Counted from the stretch's first letter, positions 10,582 to 22,369 are shown. The stretch: DNA of 64,000 bases from Sesamum alatum (GCA_034509735.1 JACGWO010000010.1:10491193-10555192), one strand, 5' to 3'. Numbers and translations are program-made. The notes: a model not told the origin generated them from the letters alone.

Positions 10582-11582
10582 TCATTGTGTATTTGCTAAA
10601 AATGATACATCAGGAGATTGCAAAGAACTAAGATCAATCAAGGGTTCAAGTGCATCTTCATCATCCAAATTAATATCAAGCAAGGATCCAATATCACCAT
10701 CCTCGCACTCCAAAAGAATATCAAGCCAAGACTTATCATCTTCATGATATGAGCACTCTCGTCCATCAGGCTGATCATCAACCGGCATAGGGAGTTGTTG
10801 CAGTGGTCCTGCGTTCGCATAATCAGAGTCTGGCGTCCATGCAAAGGTATCATCACCAGAAGAGCCGACGTGAGTTGATCTCCATTCCAGTAGGCTCATG
10901 CTATCCACCTTCTGCTTCTTTTGACTTGTAACTTCTTGGGATTCTGCAGCCGATCTTTTCTTGTTATCAATCGACAATAATGGATTCTCCCCGCATGAAC
11001 TCGAACATTCTTCAGTAACCGATCTTGAAATAGATTGTTGTGGAGATTTCTCCTTGGACGATCTCGTGATCCTACACATCACATAGTCCTTGTATGGCAA
11101 CTCACAGTTCAAAGAAACGCCGGCAAGCGAATACTCGTGCATGATCCAGTGAGGATCACGTTGCTTTGTGCCGTCGCTGGGGGATTCTTCACGGTAAATG
11201 TAAACATCTTCATCTGGCCGATTAGTTGTCCGGAATTGTTGTATATTTTTCTTGCACCAGTTTGGCCGTCCCAGGTACCACACCCTGCAGTTCTTGCAAT
11301 CCGGGTTTTGCCATTAACTTTCGACAACTTGGTGAAAACGTAGACGACACTCTTAACGTTCTTGCATTCTTTGCCCTCTGCTCCAGTGACAGAAGTATCC
11401 CATTGAACGTCGGAGAAAACATCCCATGGATCTGCGTTTTCGCCGTAAATGGTCTTCTCCAACAAGGGATTCCATGGCAGCTCAAGGCCCATCGCCTTTC
11501 TTGAGAGGTAGAAAGTGATGAGTTCTTGATCGCTGGGTGTGAAGTGAAAACCTGGAGGGAGGATCAACGTCTCAGTCATCAT
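10582..11582 (-). CDS. NAC-domain transcription factor, one homopolymer frameshift
   Basis: This gene encodes a NAC transcription factor, a plant-only nuclear DNA-binding family. From ATG at 11582 the subdomains appear in order. A is LPPGFHFTPSDQELITFYLS, B is ENADPWDVFSD, C runs through GCGTWDGQTGARKIYNNSGQ, D is PHWIMHEYSLAG, and E is ELPYKDYVMCRITRS. A Ser-rich linker (with KKQKVDS) and an acidic C terminus follow (DDEDALEPLIDLSSLQ, ending at 10582), as in NAC activators. The full length would be about 333 residues, normal for the family. The frame changes between subdomains C and D at a run of five G on the plus strand (11179-11183). One base more or less there decides whether the gene is intact. 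No intron is visible, although most NAC genes have two. It could be a live gene with a sequence error, a young pseudogene, or a retrocopy. Confidence 0.85.
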
Positions 11583-11640
11583 TCTGTCTCTCTCTCGCTC
11601 TCTCTAGCTTTATCTCTCTCCTCTGTTCTGTGATTCTTGC
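11583..11640 (-). promoter_or_regulatory. GA-rich 5' leader of the NAC gene
   Basis: Directly upstream of the start codon, the minus strand is a GA-repeat tract (CT on the plus strand), a common feature of plant 5' untranslated regions. There is no upstream ATG in the segment next to the start. Confidence 0.5.
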
Positions 11641-11679
11641 ACTCTTTTTTTGCATGGATCAGACTCGAACTATCCTAGG

Positions 11680-11687
11680 TATATATA
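11680..11687 (-). promoter_or_regulatory. TATA box candidate of the NAC gene
   Basis: TATATATA lies about 98 bp upstream of the NAC start codon on the minus strand, in the context CTCTATATATACC. The distance leaves room for a GA-rich leader of about 60-70 bp. Confidence 0.55.
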
Positions 11688-11699
11688 GAGACAGATTTA

Positions 11700-12208
11700 C
11701 AGTTAAAAAAATGGATGCTAGACACGTGTTGTAATCTTAGGGGTAAACACATTTTTCTTCGCATCCAATCAAATTATTTGTCTATCTATATTATCAAAGT
11801 GTAAATAATTTATCATGTTTTATGTCTCTATCCTTAAATTTTTTTTGTAACTCCAATTATATTCTATTTCATATAATAATATATTAAAATTTTTTGTGTA
11901 CAAATAAATAATTTTATAATTAATTTTATAACAATAGTTGTTAATTACTTACATAATTGAATTGAGATAAAATTCTTTTAAAGATAAATTACAATAAGGA
12001 TTTTAATTATTCATAACTAATAACTAGTTAAATAAAATTAATTAAAAATTTTAATACTAATGTAATGCTATCTGTATATATAAATAAGTAATTTAGTAAT
12101 TAAGTTTTATAATATTAATATATGTTAATTACCTACATAGTTGAATTAATTGAGATAAAATATTCTAATAAAAATAAATTACAATAAAGAGTTTTATTTA
12201 TAACTATT
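11700..12208. other. AT-rich NAC upstream region
   Basis: This is very AT-rich DNA with local internal duplication: the stretches near 11925-12030 and 12090-12215 resemble each other (ATAATTGAATTGAGATAAAAT-type). No gene or defined element is recognised. Confidence 0.4.
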
Positions 12209-12226
12209 AACTAGTTAGATAAAATT

Positions 12227-12494
12227 GTCAATGACGCCTAACTCAGTTGATGAAGCTGAGGCCCCATGGCCTCGAGGTCATGGGTTCGAACCCTATCGAA
12301 TGCATGGAATGTTATTCTACTGTAAAATAGGTGAAGGTTTTTTTACTGTAATCAGTAGGTGTAATTGTTTACACTGTCGATCAGAATATAGTTGTTGTAA
12401 TTATTTTTATACAGATATTGATATTTCGATAGGACGGATTGTAACAGATTTGTTTCAATATTTGAAAATATTTCATCGCTTTCACTTAAAAAAA
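12227..12494 (+). mobile_element. tRNA-derived SINE with target duplication
   Basis: The 5' end carries a Pol III promoter, with an A-box-like CTAACTCAGTTGATGAAG at about 12238 and a B box GGTTCGAACCC at about 12283. It ends in an A run. Flanking 18-bp direct repeats AACTAGTTAGATAAAATT (12209-12226) and the same with one change (12495-12512) mark target-primed insertion. The tRNA-unrelated body is about 190 bp. Such SINEs are moved in trans by LINE reverse transcriptase. Confidence 0.88.
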
Positions 12495-12526
12495 AACTAG
12501 TTAAATAAAATTAATTAAAAATATTA

Positions 12527-12842
12527 GGGTAAAATATTTTTTTGGTCCCGTGAGATTAGGAGATTATTTGTTTTGGTACCACAACTTAGGTAGGTGGTTG
12601 TTTTAGTCCATAAAATACGTTTTTTCAACTTTTTTGGTCCCAACAAATCATGTGCAACTTAGGTAGGTGGCTGTTTTAGTCCTATAAAACACGTTTTTCA
12701 AGTTTTTTGTCCCAAAATGTCATGTGTTGGGACCAAAAAAGCTCAAAACGTATTTTATGGGACTAAAACAGCTACCTACCTAAGTTGTGGTATCAAAATA
12801 AATAATGTCCTAATCTTACGGGACCGAAAAAACATTTTGCTC
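12527..12842. mobile_element. Mutator-type foldback MITE, 316 bp
   Basis: Almost the entire element is an inverted repeat: TTTGGTCCCGTGAGATTAGG on the left, with its diverged complement on the right. It is flanked by the perfect 9-bp direct repeat AAAATATTA (12518-12526 and 12843-12851). Long inverted ends with a 9-bp duplication fit a non-autonomous Mutator-like element. It starts only 15 bp after the SINE duplication ends. Confidence 0.85.
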
Positions 12843-12851
12843 AAAATATTA

Positions 12852-13240
12852 ATACTAACTAGGAAAATATATAGATTATATAATTAGGAGAAATACTATT
12901 TAAAACTTGTAGAATCATCTCTTTGAAATAAAAGGAAGCAATGTGTAGGACAATTTTCTATTAATTTAATATAAATTTTAATTATATAATAGGATATTAT
13001 AAAATATGAAGAATTTGAGATATTTTAATTTTTTTATTTTTTCGTGATGATTAAAAAGATTAAAAGTGCCAGAAAATATAATTTTATATGTCAATAAATA
13101 ATATCCAAGAGGGCAAGGCCCTCGCTGGAAAAATTATTTTTTTCGTCCGGTAAGTTTACCCAATATTAGATTTAGGCTAACTATGCCCATTATTTATTTA
13201 ATCCAGTAAGTTACAAAATTGATGATATTTAGTTCAATTT
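12852..13240. other. AT-rich, no gene seen
   Basis: This is AT-rich intergenic DNA. The right part (about 13130-13240) may continue the tRNA-like repeat family that follows, but I cannot align it to the other copy with confidence. Confidence 0.3.
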
Positions 13241-13244
13241 AAGG

Positions 13245-13445
13245 TTTTTAATAAATTTTCCGGCGTGTTGGGCCGAAAATTTCCACCTGTGCACTGGAAT
13301 TTTCAACTGGGCAAGGAATTGATGATGTGGTGGTGATGTGACACACACATAAGTGATTAAACTTTTTTGCTACTTATGGGACTTGAACTTAGGTCTCTCA
13401 AAACCACAAATGCTACTTATGCCACTTGAGCTGCATATATAATTT
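13245..13445 (-). repeat. tRNA-like dispersed repeat, copy 1
   Basis: On the minus strand this reads CAGCTCAAGTGGCATAAG, then GTTTTGAGAGACCTAAGTTC, then a tail including CACCACATCATCAATTCC and CCGGAAAATTTATT. Copy 2 at 22370-22560 shares the whole length on the plus strand. The B-box-like AAGTTCAAGTCCC suggests a Pol III-derived SINE, although no target duplication was identified. Confidence 0.6.
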
Positions 13446-14591
13446 GCTCAACCACTTTTTATAAAGAAGAGGGCCTTCGCTTTATTCCCTTCGCTTCACT
13501 ATATATCTGAAAATTATTTATAAAAGTGATATTACTATTACTAAAAATTATAAAAAAATTAAACCTAAAAAAATATTGATATTTTATGATATAGTTTATT
13601 TTGTTATTTAAAAAGAATATAATTAGTATTGATATTTATCTTAACATCGGAATATTAACAAGATATATATATATATATATATTAAACACTACAAAAAAAT
13701 GCGGGAATTGAAACAGTAATAGGAACGATTTTTTTAATTTTTGGAACGGTAAATAGTTCACTGGATCCTTTTGGACTGCTATTAGGAACGGTTGAGGAAC
13801 GGGAGGCCATCCGTGGTAATAAGAGGCGATCCTAATAGTTAGGAACGGTAGCGAGGCGATCGTTCCTATTTGGAAACGGTTTTTGGCATATTTTCTGTAT
13901 ACCATTCCTAATTACCTTTGTACATATGAATTTATAATTTTTGTATTTGAACACCTTATAAACTTTAGGAACGGCCGCATCGAAATTAAATCGCGCGATT
14001 AGGAACGGTAATTTGAACACATTTTGGAATTGTCACCATAAGTTGTAGATACATCTTAGCATGGTATCTAGAATACAAGTAGGAACGGTCTGTTGTATAG
14101 ATTATGATCGGTAACTAGAATACATGTTGTCGTGTTTGTTAGGAACGATTTTTGCACTCCAACTTTGGGATACCACTTTGGACCGGTTTTTGGTATTTCC
14201 TTTAAAACGAAAGACTAACCATAAAAGCATTGATTTTGGAATACATGTAGGCACGGTAAGTCCCGTCTTTAAGAACGGTCGACTTCTACATTTGGAATGA
14301 CATTTTCATCGGTTTTGGGAATGGTAACTGGTTTAAAACAGTCAAATATTGGAACGGTATTTGGCACTCAAAGGCCGTCTAAAGTACTGTCCCTAACTAA
14401 TGAATTATTAATATTTTTATAGTAATAATTATTATCATTTAAATATAAATTAAATTATTAATAATATTTTTGATTTTGATTTTATAATTAATATTTAAAT
14501 ATGAAAAAATGCATAATTTAGAAATAAAAATTATATTAAATACAAATATTATCCGATTTAATTACAAAAAAATAATAAAAAAATACATAAT

Positions 14592-15520
14592 CTACTCGTC
14601 GTCCCTATCGACCTCGTCCATCTCGTCAATTTCTGGAAGGATGGGGTCTCTAGGAGGCCGTGACGGGCCGGTACCGGAGTGACTGGTCTGCATGGCCTTC
14701 ATCATGCCCATCAGGTCCATCATCATCTCCTCGAGGCGGACCATCCGACCCTCCATGTTTGACGAAGGCGCTGACAGTGGCGGTGGTGATGGCGAGGTAA
14801 CGGTCTGGCTGAGACCCAGGGCCTCAGAACCAAGACCAAATATTCAGCCCTTGTTCTTGCCACCGACACAAGCCAGCCACATCTCCTACTGGGTCTGTGT
14901 CACGAGCCCTCTGATTTGGGAGGAGGATCCCCAGGATTGGTCGTGGCCTGAGACTGATTTTCCTCCATCATCTTCTGGAACATCTCCTGCAAAAATAATT
15001 AGAATAAATTAGAAAATTTTCAAATATTAAAAAAAATAAATTAGAATGTAATAGTACAACTTACCGCCACCTCCTCTGCCCTCGGCCCGCTCTAGCCGCC
15101 GTCGGCCTTCTTGGAGAATAACTCCATCTGCTTCACTGGCCGGCCGAGCTGCTCCTCCTGTAAAAAGAAATAGGAAACAGTTATTACCATTTTAATTTAA
15201 TAATAATAAATACTTGAAATAACATTAAATATCTTACCAATTTCCGCTTGTGCATACCGATGGAGACAGATCCCCCGCGGTACACCATAGCGGATGTGGC
15301 TGGGTTGGCGTTCCGGTTCACCTTGTCTTCTCGCACTCCAACTTGAACTCCGGGGACTCCCAATACAAGAGGAGCTGCCGCCAAACCTCCTTCGCCAGCC
15401 ATAGAGGCTTTTGCAGGGACTGTGTGGCGAGGACGAACTTCTTCCTGAGGAACTTCCCCGCCTAAACGTTGAAGATCTGAACATCGACTCGTCGTCGGCA
15501 TCCCACCAGTACGTCATCTG

Positions 15521-15559
<39 letters not shown>

Positions 15560-17479
15560 ACTTAGATTGTTAAAATATTTAAAAAAAATAATTGTTGTTA
15601 CCTTCAAACTGTCAAACCAGAAATGCTGGTGCTCTGGCGGCACCTTGCACAAACTGCCCCAAGGATAGGGATAGTGTCCTCGCACGACCGCGTACATGCG
15701 CTTGTGGATCTTCTGATCACTCCTAAAATTATAAAATAATTTGTATGACATAAAAATAATAATTTAAATTACAAAAAAAATTTAAAAATGTAAATATACC
15801 TCGCATCGGTGAGTGTGATGTACTGGCGCGTGGATGGTGGTGGAACTGGTGGGGCCGATGGGGGTGGTTGATAAGTGTGTAACCTGCCATGATTTGATGC
15901 TTGTAATGCCTTATTTTAAGGACTAATTACTCATAATCATGTGGATTTATTATATTTTCAGGAAATACATCTTGTAAGGAGTAAAGGATGGTAAATTGAA
16001 GCTAAGAATGGCATTTGGAGGCATTTGAGGGAACAATTGAAAAAGAGTGGCAGATCCGAAATTTCCACTAAGCGTGCCCAGGCTTAACGCTGCAGTCAAC
16101 TCAAGAGAAAAAGGAAGCTGCGGATTTTGTTGAAGGAAGAAAGAAGGAATGCTGAAAAACCTCTTGAGGATTCGAAATTTGTCCATTAGATTGCTAGGAA
16201 TTAAGTTGTTAACATCTTTATTAGCAATCATGTATCTATCCGTTTTCTTGTCTAGGTTCGTGAGGTGCTAATAGTATAAATAGGAGGCACCTCACAACTG
16301 AAAAACCATCTCTTGTTTTACATTGAATCCCATAGTTTAATTCATTATTCTACTTCTTCTATCTCCTTTTATTTTTATTACATTGCCCAATTGCTAATGG
16401 ACTTCCACTTTTTAGTGTGTTCTTCCATTACCATGTTAGGCTAAGTTCTTAATTTTTCGGTTAAAGTACGGTGAATGCTTGATTCTTAAAGTGTTGTGAG
16501 ATCTAATAAGTGCTTAACTCTTTTATTAAAATCCGTATTCATGTTATTCTCTGTGTTCTTTTTACAACCGTCTGATTTTTGAATAATGTGATCAGTTGTT
16601 CATTGTCAAGAAAGTTTGTTTAGCTTATGAACTTACAAATCTGTAATTGTTTGTTTAGTTCAATAATTAGTAGTAACATAGCATGATTAATCGTGTCAAA
16701 GTGGTTAGTTTTGTTATGGTGAATGCATGATCTGATCTAAATGAATCCTCGTAGGAATTTGTTGGTTAGGATCAGGCCCTTCTAATTTTTAATATTGTTA
16801 ATGAATTAAATCTTGTGGACGTTCTCGAGGTTGTTCATTGATTAGAGATCTAGCCAACGGGCGTTCCTTGGCTGACGAAAGGTAAGGAAGAGTGAGGTTG
16901 TTAGGTCGTACCAACGACCATAACTGATCTACATGTTTTAATAATTGTTACATTTGCATCGATGATCAACGAACGGAATCAAGCATGAACCCACTTTAAC
17001 CGGAAAGCCGTCTTATCTATTAATCTTCCCCTTTAAATTGTACTTCGTTATTTTCTCTTAAAAACTCAAAATCTAACCCCCCCTTTTTTTATCTCTTTTA
17101 GAAATCAACTTATCGCCGATCCCTGTGGATTCGACCCTACTTACCGCTTTCACAGGAAAGTAATCGTAGGAATTATTTTGGTGGTTTTGACGCCCCTCAG
17201 TGGTGGTGGTGGGGCAGCCCATGGACGGGCCGGATCGACCGCCAGTGTGGTAGTGGATGGTCCGGGGTGCTGATCCGGCGCAGCGGTAGACGCACCTGGC
17301 TGCTGATCCGACGCAGGTGGTGCGGGTGCCTGCTCTGCCGGTGGTGGTGGTCGGAACACTGCTTCCCCATCCTGGGAAGCAACACCGGCCGGCGGTATAG
17401 CCGGTGAGCCGCGACCGCGGCCACGACCACGACCGCGGCCACGTCCACCTCCTCGAGGTGGGAAATCCCGACCAAACAT
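14592..17479 (-). pseudogene. Ptta/EnSpm protein gene of element 2, interrupted by a solo LTR
   Basis: Exon 1 starts at 17479 (MFGRDFPPRGGGRGRG) and is close to element 1, but a solo LTR splits it at 15868/17200. The following exons are recognisable at about 15800, 15720-15600 (KIHKRMYAVVRGHYPYPWG), 15521-15240 (MTYWWDADDESMF) and 14986-14592. The acceptor before the last exon is intact here (TTTTTGCAG/GAGATG). The third exon has a one-base loss after the MFR codons, and the last exon has a one-base loss that gives an early stop near SEGS. The two elements carry different damage. Confidence 0.8.
15869..17199 (+). mobile_element. Solo LTR inside the Ptta exon of element 2
   Basis: The 1331-bp segment starts TGATAAGTGTG, ends CGCCCCTCA (the TG...CA ends of an LTR), and is flanked by the perfect 5-bp duplication GTGGT (15864-15868 and 17200-17204). 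Aligned with element 1, the flanking exon sequence joins across it. A TATAAATA box lies at 16275-16282 on the plus strand. The right end has TGTGGATTCGACCCTACTTA, a style common near the 3' ends of plant Ty3/gypsy LTRs. No coding region is present. A single LTR with a duplication implies recombination between the two LTRs of a full element. Confidence 0.92.
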
Positions 17480-17499
17480 GATCTACAATTTTTTTAAAA

Positions 17500-18520
17500 A
17501 ATATTAGTCGTTTGAATTTGAAAAATGCTTCCGCAAACTAAATCTTAAAATTATATACTAAGTCCCAATATTTGACCCTAAAATTGCACTAAATCCTTCT
17601 ATTTTTCTATATATTTATACTAAATTCCAAATTTGACCCTGAAATTGCACTAAATCCTTGTATTTCCCTATATATTTATACTAAATACTAATATTTGTCT
17701 ATATCTTTACAGAATATTATAGAAAATTTCTTAAATTTTCTAAAATTTAAGAAAATTAACAAATTTCATACATTATGAGTAAAATTTGATTTAAAATTTT
17801 GTTAAAAATACATAATTTTTAAAAATTACATAAAATTCTGAAAATATTTTAAATTTATAGAAAATGGCATAAAAAATTTTAAAAATTCAAAAAATTATCA
17901 GAAAAATCACCAAAAAATTTTAAATATACAGAAATTTTTCTGAAAATTTGTGAATTTTCATAATTTTGGAAATTTACATTAAAATTCTGGGATTTATTTA
18001 AATTTACAGAAAATGACATTAAATTGTAAAAAGGATTGTGAATTTTCAGATTTTTTAAAAATACAAATTTCCAGTTTTTTAAAACAGAATTTTTTTTGAA
18101 ATTTTTAATAACATTACAAAATAATATCCTATATTCCATCAAATTTACAGAAATTTGATTAAAATTTAAAAAATTAATAAACTAGGTAACATTATTTTCC
18201 AGATTTTTAAAACAGAAAAAATAGAATTTTACGTAACATTATTTTCCAGATTTCCTATATTCATCTAATTATTGACAATAAATTCTGAATTTAACATAAA
18301 AATCACAGAAATAATAGAAAATGCACAAAATTTACAGAAATTACAACATAATTACCATAAAATATTCAGAATATTACAAAAAAATCCAATAATATACAGA
18401 ATTTACAAATTAATCCCCTAACTAAACAGAAATTATAGTTCAAGCCCCTAACTAAATAGAAATTACAGTTCAAGCCCCTAACTAAACAGAAATTACAGAA
18501 AAATACCCTAACTATACAGA
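17500..18520. repeat. AT-rich low-complexity stretch of element 2
   Basis: This matches the position of the tandem AT repeat in element 1, with TTTCCAGATTTT-type units still visible, but it is more degraded. A GC-rich leader candidate follows at 18600-18870 (minus strand, MADF start at 18891), and the central motif block after that. I see no gene here. Confidence 0.6.
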
Positions 18521-18909
18521 AATTACATAAAATTCCCAATTATTACAAAATTTGACACAAAACTCCCAAATAGAAATTTACATAAAATAAAAAATAAAAA
18601 AACAAGGGTTGCACAGGAATCCCTACTTGGTAGTTGACTGGCGGTGGACGACAGTTGGGTTGCGGACGGTGGCGGACGGCGGAAGCAGAGGCAGAGGCAG
18701 CGCGGCAGACGGTGGACAGCGGACGGTGGAGGCAGAGGCAGCACAGCGGACGGCGGTCTGGGTATGGTTTGGACGGCGACAGTGGAGGCGGCGTGGTTTG
18801 GACGGCGATGGGCGAGAGAGAGAGATGAGAGGGAGAGGGAGGCTGAGAGATGTAGAGGGAGAGTGAGAGTGAGGGAAGAAAAATCGGCCAAGGGTCGAAT
18901 ATATATTAG

Positions 18910-20350
18910 ATTTTTGGAACGGTCGTGACTTGTAAAAACCGTTCCTAATAGAGGGCCAACTAAAGAAAACGACGTCGTATTCTCTGTAATACGATGTCAT
19001 TTTGATACCTTCTACTGAGAGTTGACCTAAACAGGAATGGTCACTTAGTAGTAAGGTCGTTCCTCAAACCGTTCTCAATTTCTACCGTTCCTAAATTACA
19101 AACGGCCGTTCCCATATCAATTCCAAATACTTAGTACTTGAAATTGTAATAATAGGAACGGTCACTTAATATGATTTGTGTTCCTAAAAACCGTTCCTAA
19201 AGTAAGAAACGGTGTTGTTTTAAGTCATGAATATAGCAACCGTTCCTAATTTCATGTGCACCGTTCCTATATGTATTGCAATATTTCTTTTATCTTATTA
19301 GATAATAACTATAAATTAAGAAAAACACGTTCCGGACACTCATATGATTGAATTAAGGTAAACAATTGGATATTTACAATAATTTCAAATTACATAATAA
19401 TTTCTGCAATATATACACATGTTCAGAATATGAAGTATATTTGTATATTTATTTTTGTTAGTATTTCACAGATGTAACTAGGATCCTATGTTGTTGTACT
19501 GCACGGTATAATGCATACAAAATAATACATTATATGTAGTTTTGTGGAATTTCGGTGTGCGGTTCTCGAGATATCGTATCCGGTCAGTATTCATGTAAGA
19601 AAAATAGATGCATCCTTAAATGCGGGTTGATGATTGAAAATCAGACCGTTGGACATCAATTCATATCCATAATCTTGTATGTGTTCGAAAATGGTGTCGA
19701 TCCGACTGACAGATGTTGAGATATCGGACCAATTGGTTGGAATTGTAAAACTAGGAACGATCACCTAATAGACAAGGTGTTCCCAATACCGTTCCAAATG
19801 GAAAGAACGATATCGTTTTAATACACACGTATTTACCGTTCCTATTGTACTTTGAAACGGTCGTATATAAACTGACCGCTCCAATAGTTGATATTCCCAC
19901 CAATTTTCCATTGGGCGCCAAAATGAAATAATGGACTTCAGTTTGGAACGGTCGTTGGTTTTTATCGACCGTTCCTGATTCAAATTTCCCTTATTTTTTT
20001 TAATTAGCCGCCATATTTGAAAAATTGTACCTTAAATAGGAACGGGCCTGATAAATTTTGACCATTCCTAATTCAAATTTTCCTCATTTTTTTTTAATTA
20101 GCCGCCATATTTGAAAAATTGTACCTTAAATAGGAACGATCCTAATAAATTTTGACCGTCCCTAATTCAAATTTCCCTCTTTTTTCTTTAATTAGCTGCC
20201 ATATTTGAAAATTTGTAACTTAAATAGGAACGGTCCTGATAAATTTGGACTATCCCTAATTCAAATTTTCCTAATTTTTTGGTTTGGAACCTATTCAAAT
20301 AGTTGTACCTGTATTAGAAACAGTTGTTAGAATAAAATATCCGTTTCCTA
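18910..20350. promoter_or_regulatory. Central block of subterminal-type motifs in element 2
   Basis: GGAACGGT and ACCGTTCC motifs recur through this stretch, matching 3640-4880 of element 1. One AAAACGACGTCGT palindrome core is present near 18966, but not the 117-bp duplication seen in element 1. Confidence 0.6.
20002..20283. repeat. 94-bp tandem repeat, three copies
   Basis: Units start with AATTAGC(C/T)GCCATATTTG at 20002, 20096 and 20190, a constant 94-bp period. Each carries an AAATAGGAACG-type motif and an inverted CCTAATTCAAATTT. Element 1 has about two diverged units at the matching place (4757-4880), so element 2 has gained a unit. Confidence 0.85.
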
Positions 20351-20454
20351 ATTTTAAAATTTATTCTAATTTCTTAGAATAATCAAAATACATCTATCGA
20401 ATACAATTTTTACAATAAGGTTAATAAAAAAATTATAGAAATATTTCTGAAAAT

Positions 20455-21000
20455 TCAATAAGTCTCTTCATCGGGCTCAGCCTCGTCAAAGTTATCTTCA
20501 TCTTCATCTTCGGATTCACTATCTGGCGAGCGCGATGGCCCTGCTCCATGATCAACGACCAACTGTATTCCCGTTGGGTCATGCAGTTCAAAGGTTTTGT
20601 TATCTATTACAACATCTGGATTAGGTACGACTTCATCCATCTGATAGGCAACCTTGGTCCATCGCGAGTCATCGATTACTCTTCGAGCCTTGATTAGGGG
20701 CGCTGTCAATGCTTCAAAGTATTCGTGCACCCTCTCCTCACCATGCGAAGTTCAATCGTAATACTCTGGCATAAACCCTTTCATACAGAAATCAAAATTT
20801 ACCTCGTCTGGTGTTTTGAACCGTTCGTTTTTGCACTTCCGGCAGGGACACTTAATCTTGTCCCCGTCCATATATGCACGCTAAGACAGGGCCCATTTTA
20901 AAAATGTTGTAACACCGTCCTCAAACTCCGGCGTCACACCCAGGACGTCTCGATCATACATCCATTTTCTCAACTATCTTAACATGATTGGTCCTACGTA
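20455..21000 (-). pseudogene. TNP2 remnant of element 2 (both ends fused)
   Basis: On the minus strand the N-terminal segment (KWMYDRDVLG region near 20970, then the Cys-rich segment) runs into a C-terminal acidic tail (FELHDPTGIQLVVDHGAGPS and SEDEDEDNFDEAEPDEETY). The fusion is at about 20697, where TTGATTA meets GGGGCGCTGTCAATG. In element 1 these sequences lie about 2.6 kb apart (near 5280 and 7918). The whole catalytic core is missing. Confidence 0.85.
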
Positions 21001-21907
21001 TAAATCACAACAGTACGCAATTAAATGATGAGAGTATATTATATATATATATATATACAAAAATAACAGAATTTTGCATACTTACCTGAGCAAAAAACTT
21101 ATCAATATCAATGCAAAATTCATGCTCGGTAATTGATATGTTTGATTTTTCGTATAAAGAATCAGGGGAGGGGGGGAGTTACAACAAAATGAGTTGGAGA
21201 GTAATATATAAGAACAATGATAAAGAACGGGGACATATATATAAAAAAATTGGAACGGGCATTGGAATATTATTTGGAACACAAAACTAGCCATTTAAAT
21301 ATAGCCGTTGTTCAAGCTTTAGGAACGGTCGCAGGCGGGGTGACAGGAACGGTAATATTACCGTTGTAATATAGCCGTTAGGGTATATTAGGAACGGTAT
21401 TAGTCACACGCAATGGGACCGTTCCTCATTGGAGCACAATTGGGAACGGTAATTGTAACAATATTGCACTTACTATATACCCATAATTTGGAACGGTAAT
21501 TGCATTATATTTTTTTCCATGGCGTAAAAGGGTCTTATGTAGGACTACATGTTGGAACGGTCAGCTGACCGGTCCAAATAGACACGGCCATAGGAACCCA
21601 TATAGGAAAGGTAAGTGTTTCCGGTCGACTAACCATTCCCAATTTCACATATGTGTTCTAAATTGAAGTCCAAAATATATCAGGTCCCTTTTAGGAACGG
21701 TGATAGGTGTACAAATTGGCTCACATATGTTGGCACTCTAATAGGAACAGTCGTACCGTTCTATTAATTTGTATTACAATTACCACGACAGTGACGTCAT
21801 CAACGATTTTCCGTTCCACAACAGTTTTATTTACCATTCCTATTTTGAACGATGGTTGGAACAGGCGTCTCTATCCGTTCCTAATCCCGCATTTTTTTGT
21901 AGTGAAA

Positions 21908-22360
21908 AACAAATTCAATATTTAATTTCATATGGTAATTTATATATATTTTACATAAAACTAGCTTATATATAAAACTGCTTCTATATAATATTTAAGA
22001 TAGTATTAAATTAAAATTAATATATAAGCAATTTTAAGTGTATAAATCATAACATATTTATTAATTTAATAAGAATTCATAAATCTTTCCAAACATATAT
22101 ATTACAATAAATTTTAAAAATAAGAAATAATTAGGTAAAATGATATAAATTAGCATATGAAAATTAATATATAATTTTTTAATATATATATACAATATCA
22201 AATACGAATTTTACTTTTATTGAATAACAAATTAAACTATATCGTTAAATATCGATATTTTGAGGTTTGTTTTTTTGTAAAATATTTAGTAATATTAATA
22301 TCAATTTTATAGTAAAGTATTTCAAGATATAAGTTATAAAAGATGATTGAGCAAATATTA
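21908..22360. other. Very AT-rich, no gene seen
   Basis: This is A/T-dominated sequence right of element 2. No open frame of interest, no inverted ends and no repeat boundary are recognised. Confidence 0.4.
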
Positions 22361-22369
22361 TATACATTG

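Larger units (their letters stand above)
13687..21904 (-). mobile_element. CACTA transposon, element 2, internally deleted derivative
   Basis: The ends are CACTACAAAAAAATGCGGGA and its near-perfect inverse, with the direct repeat AAA on both sides (13684-13686 and 21905-21907, weak because the flank is an A run). The layout follows element 1: motif array, Ptta gene, AT-rich stretch, GC leader, central motif block, motif array. The TNP2 gene is reduced to its two ends. The total is 8218 bp, of which 1331 bp plus one 5-bp duplication is a later solo LTR. Without TNP2 it could only move using transposase supplied by another element. Confidence 0.92.
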
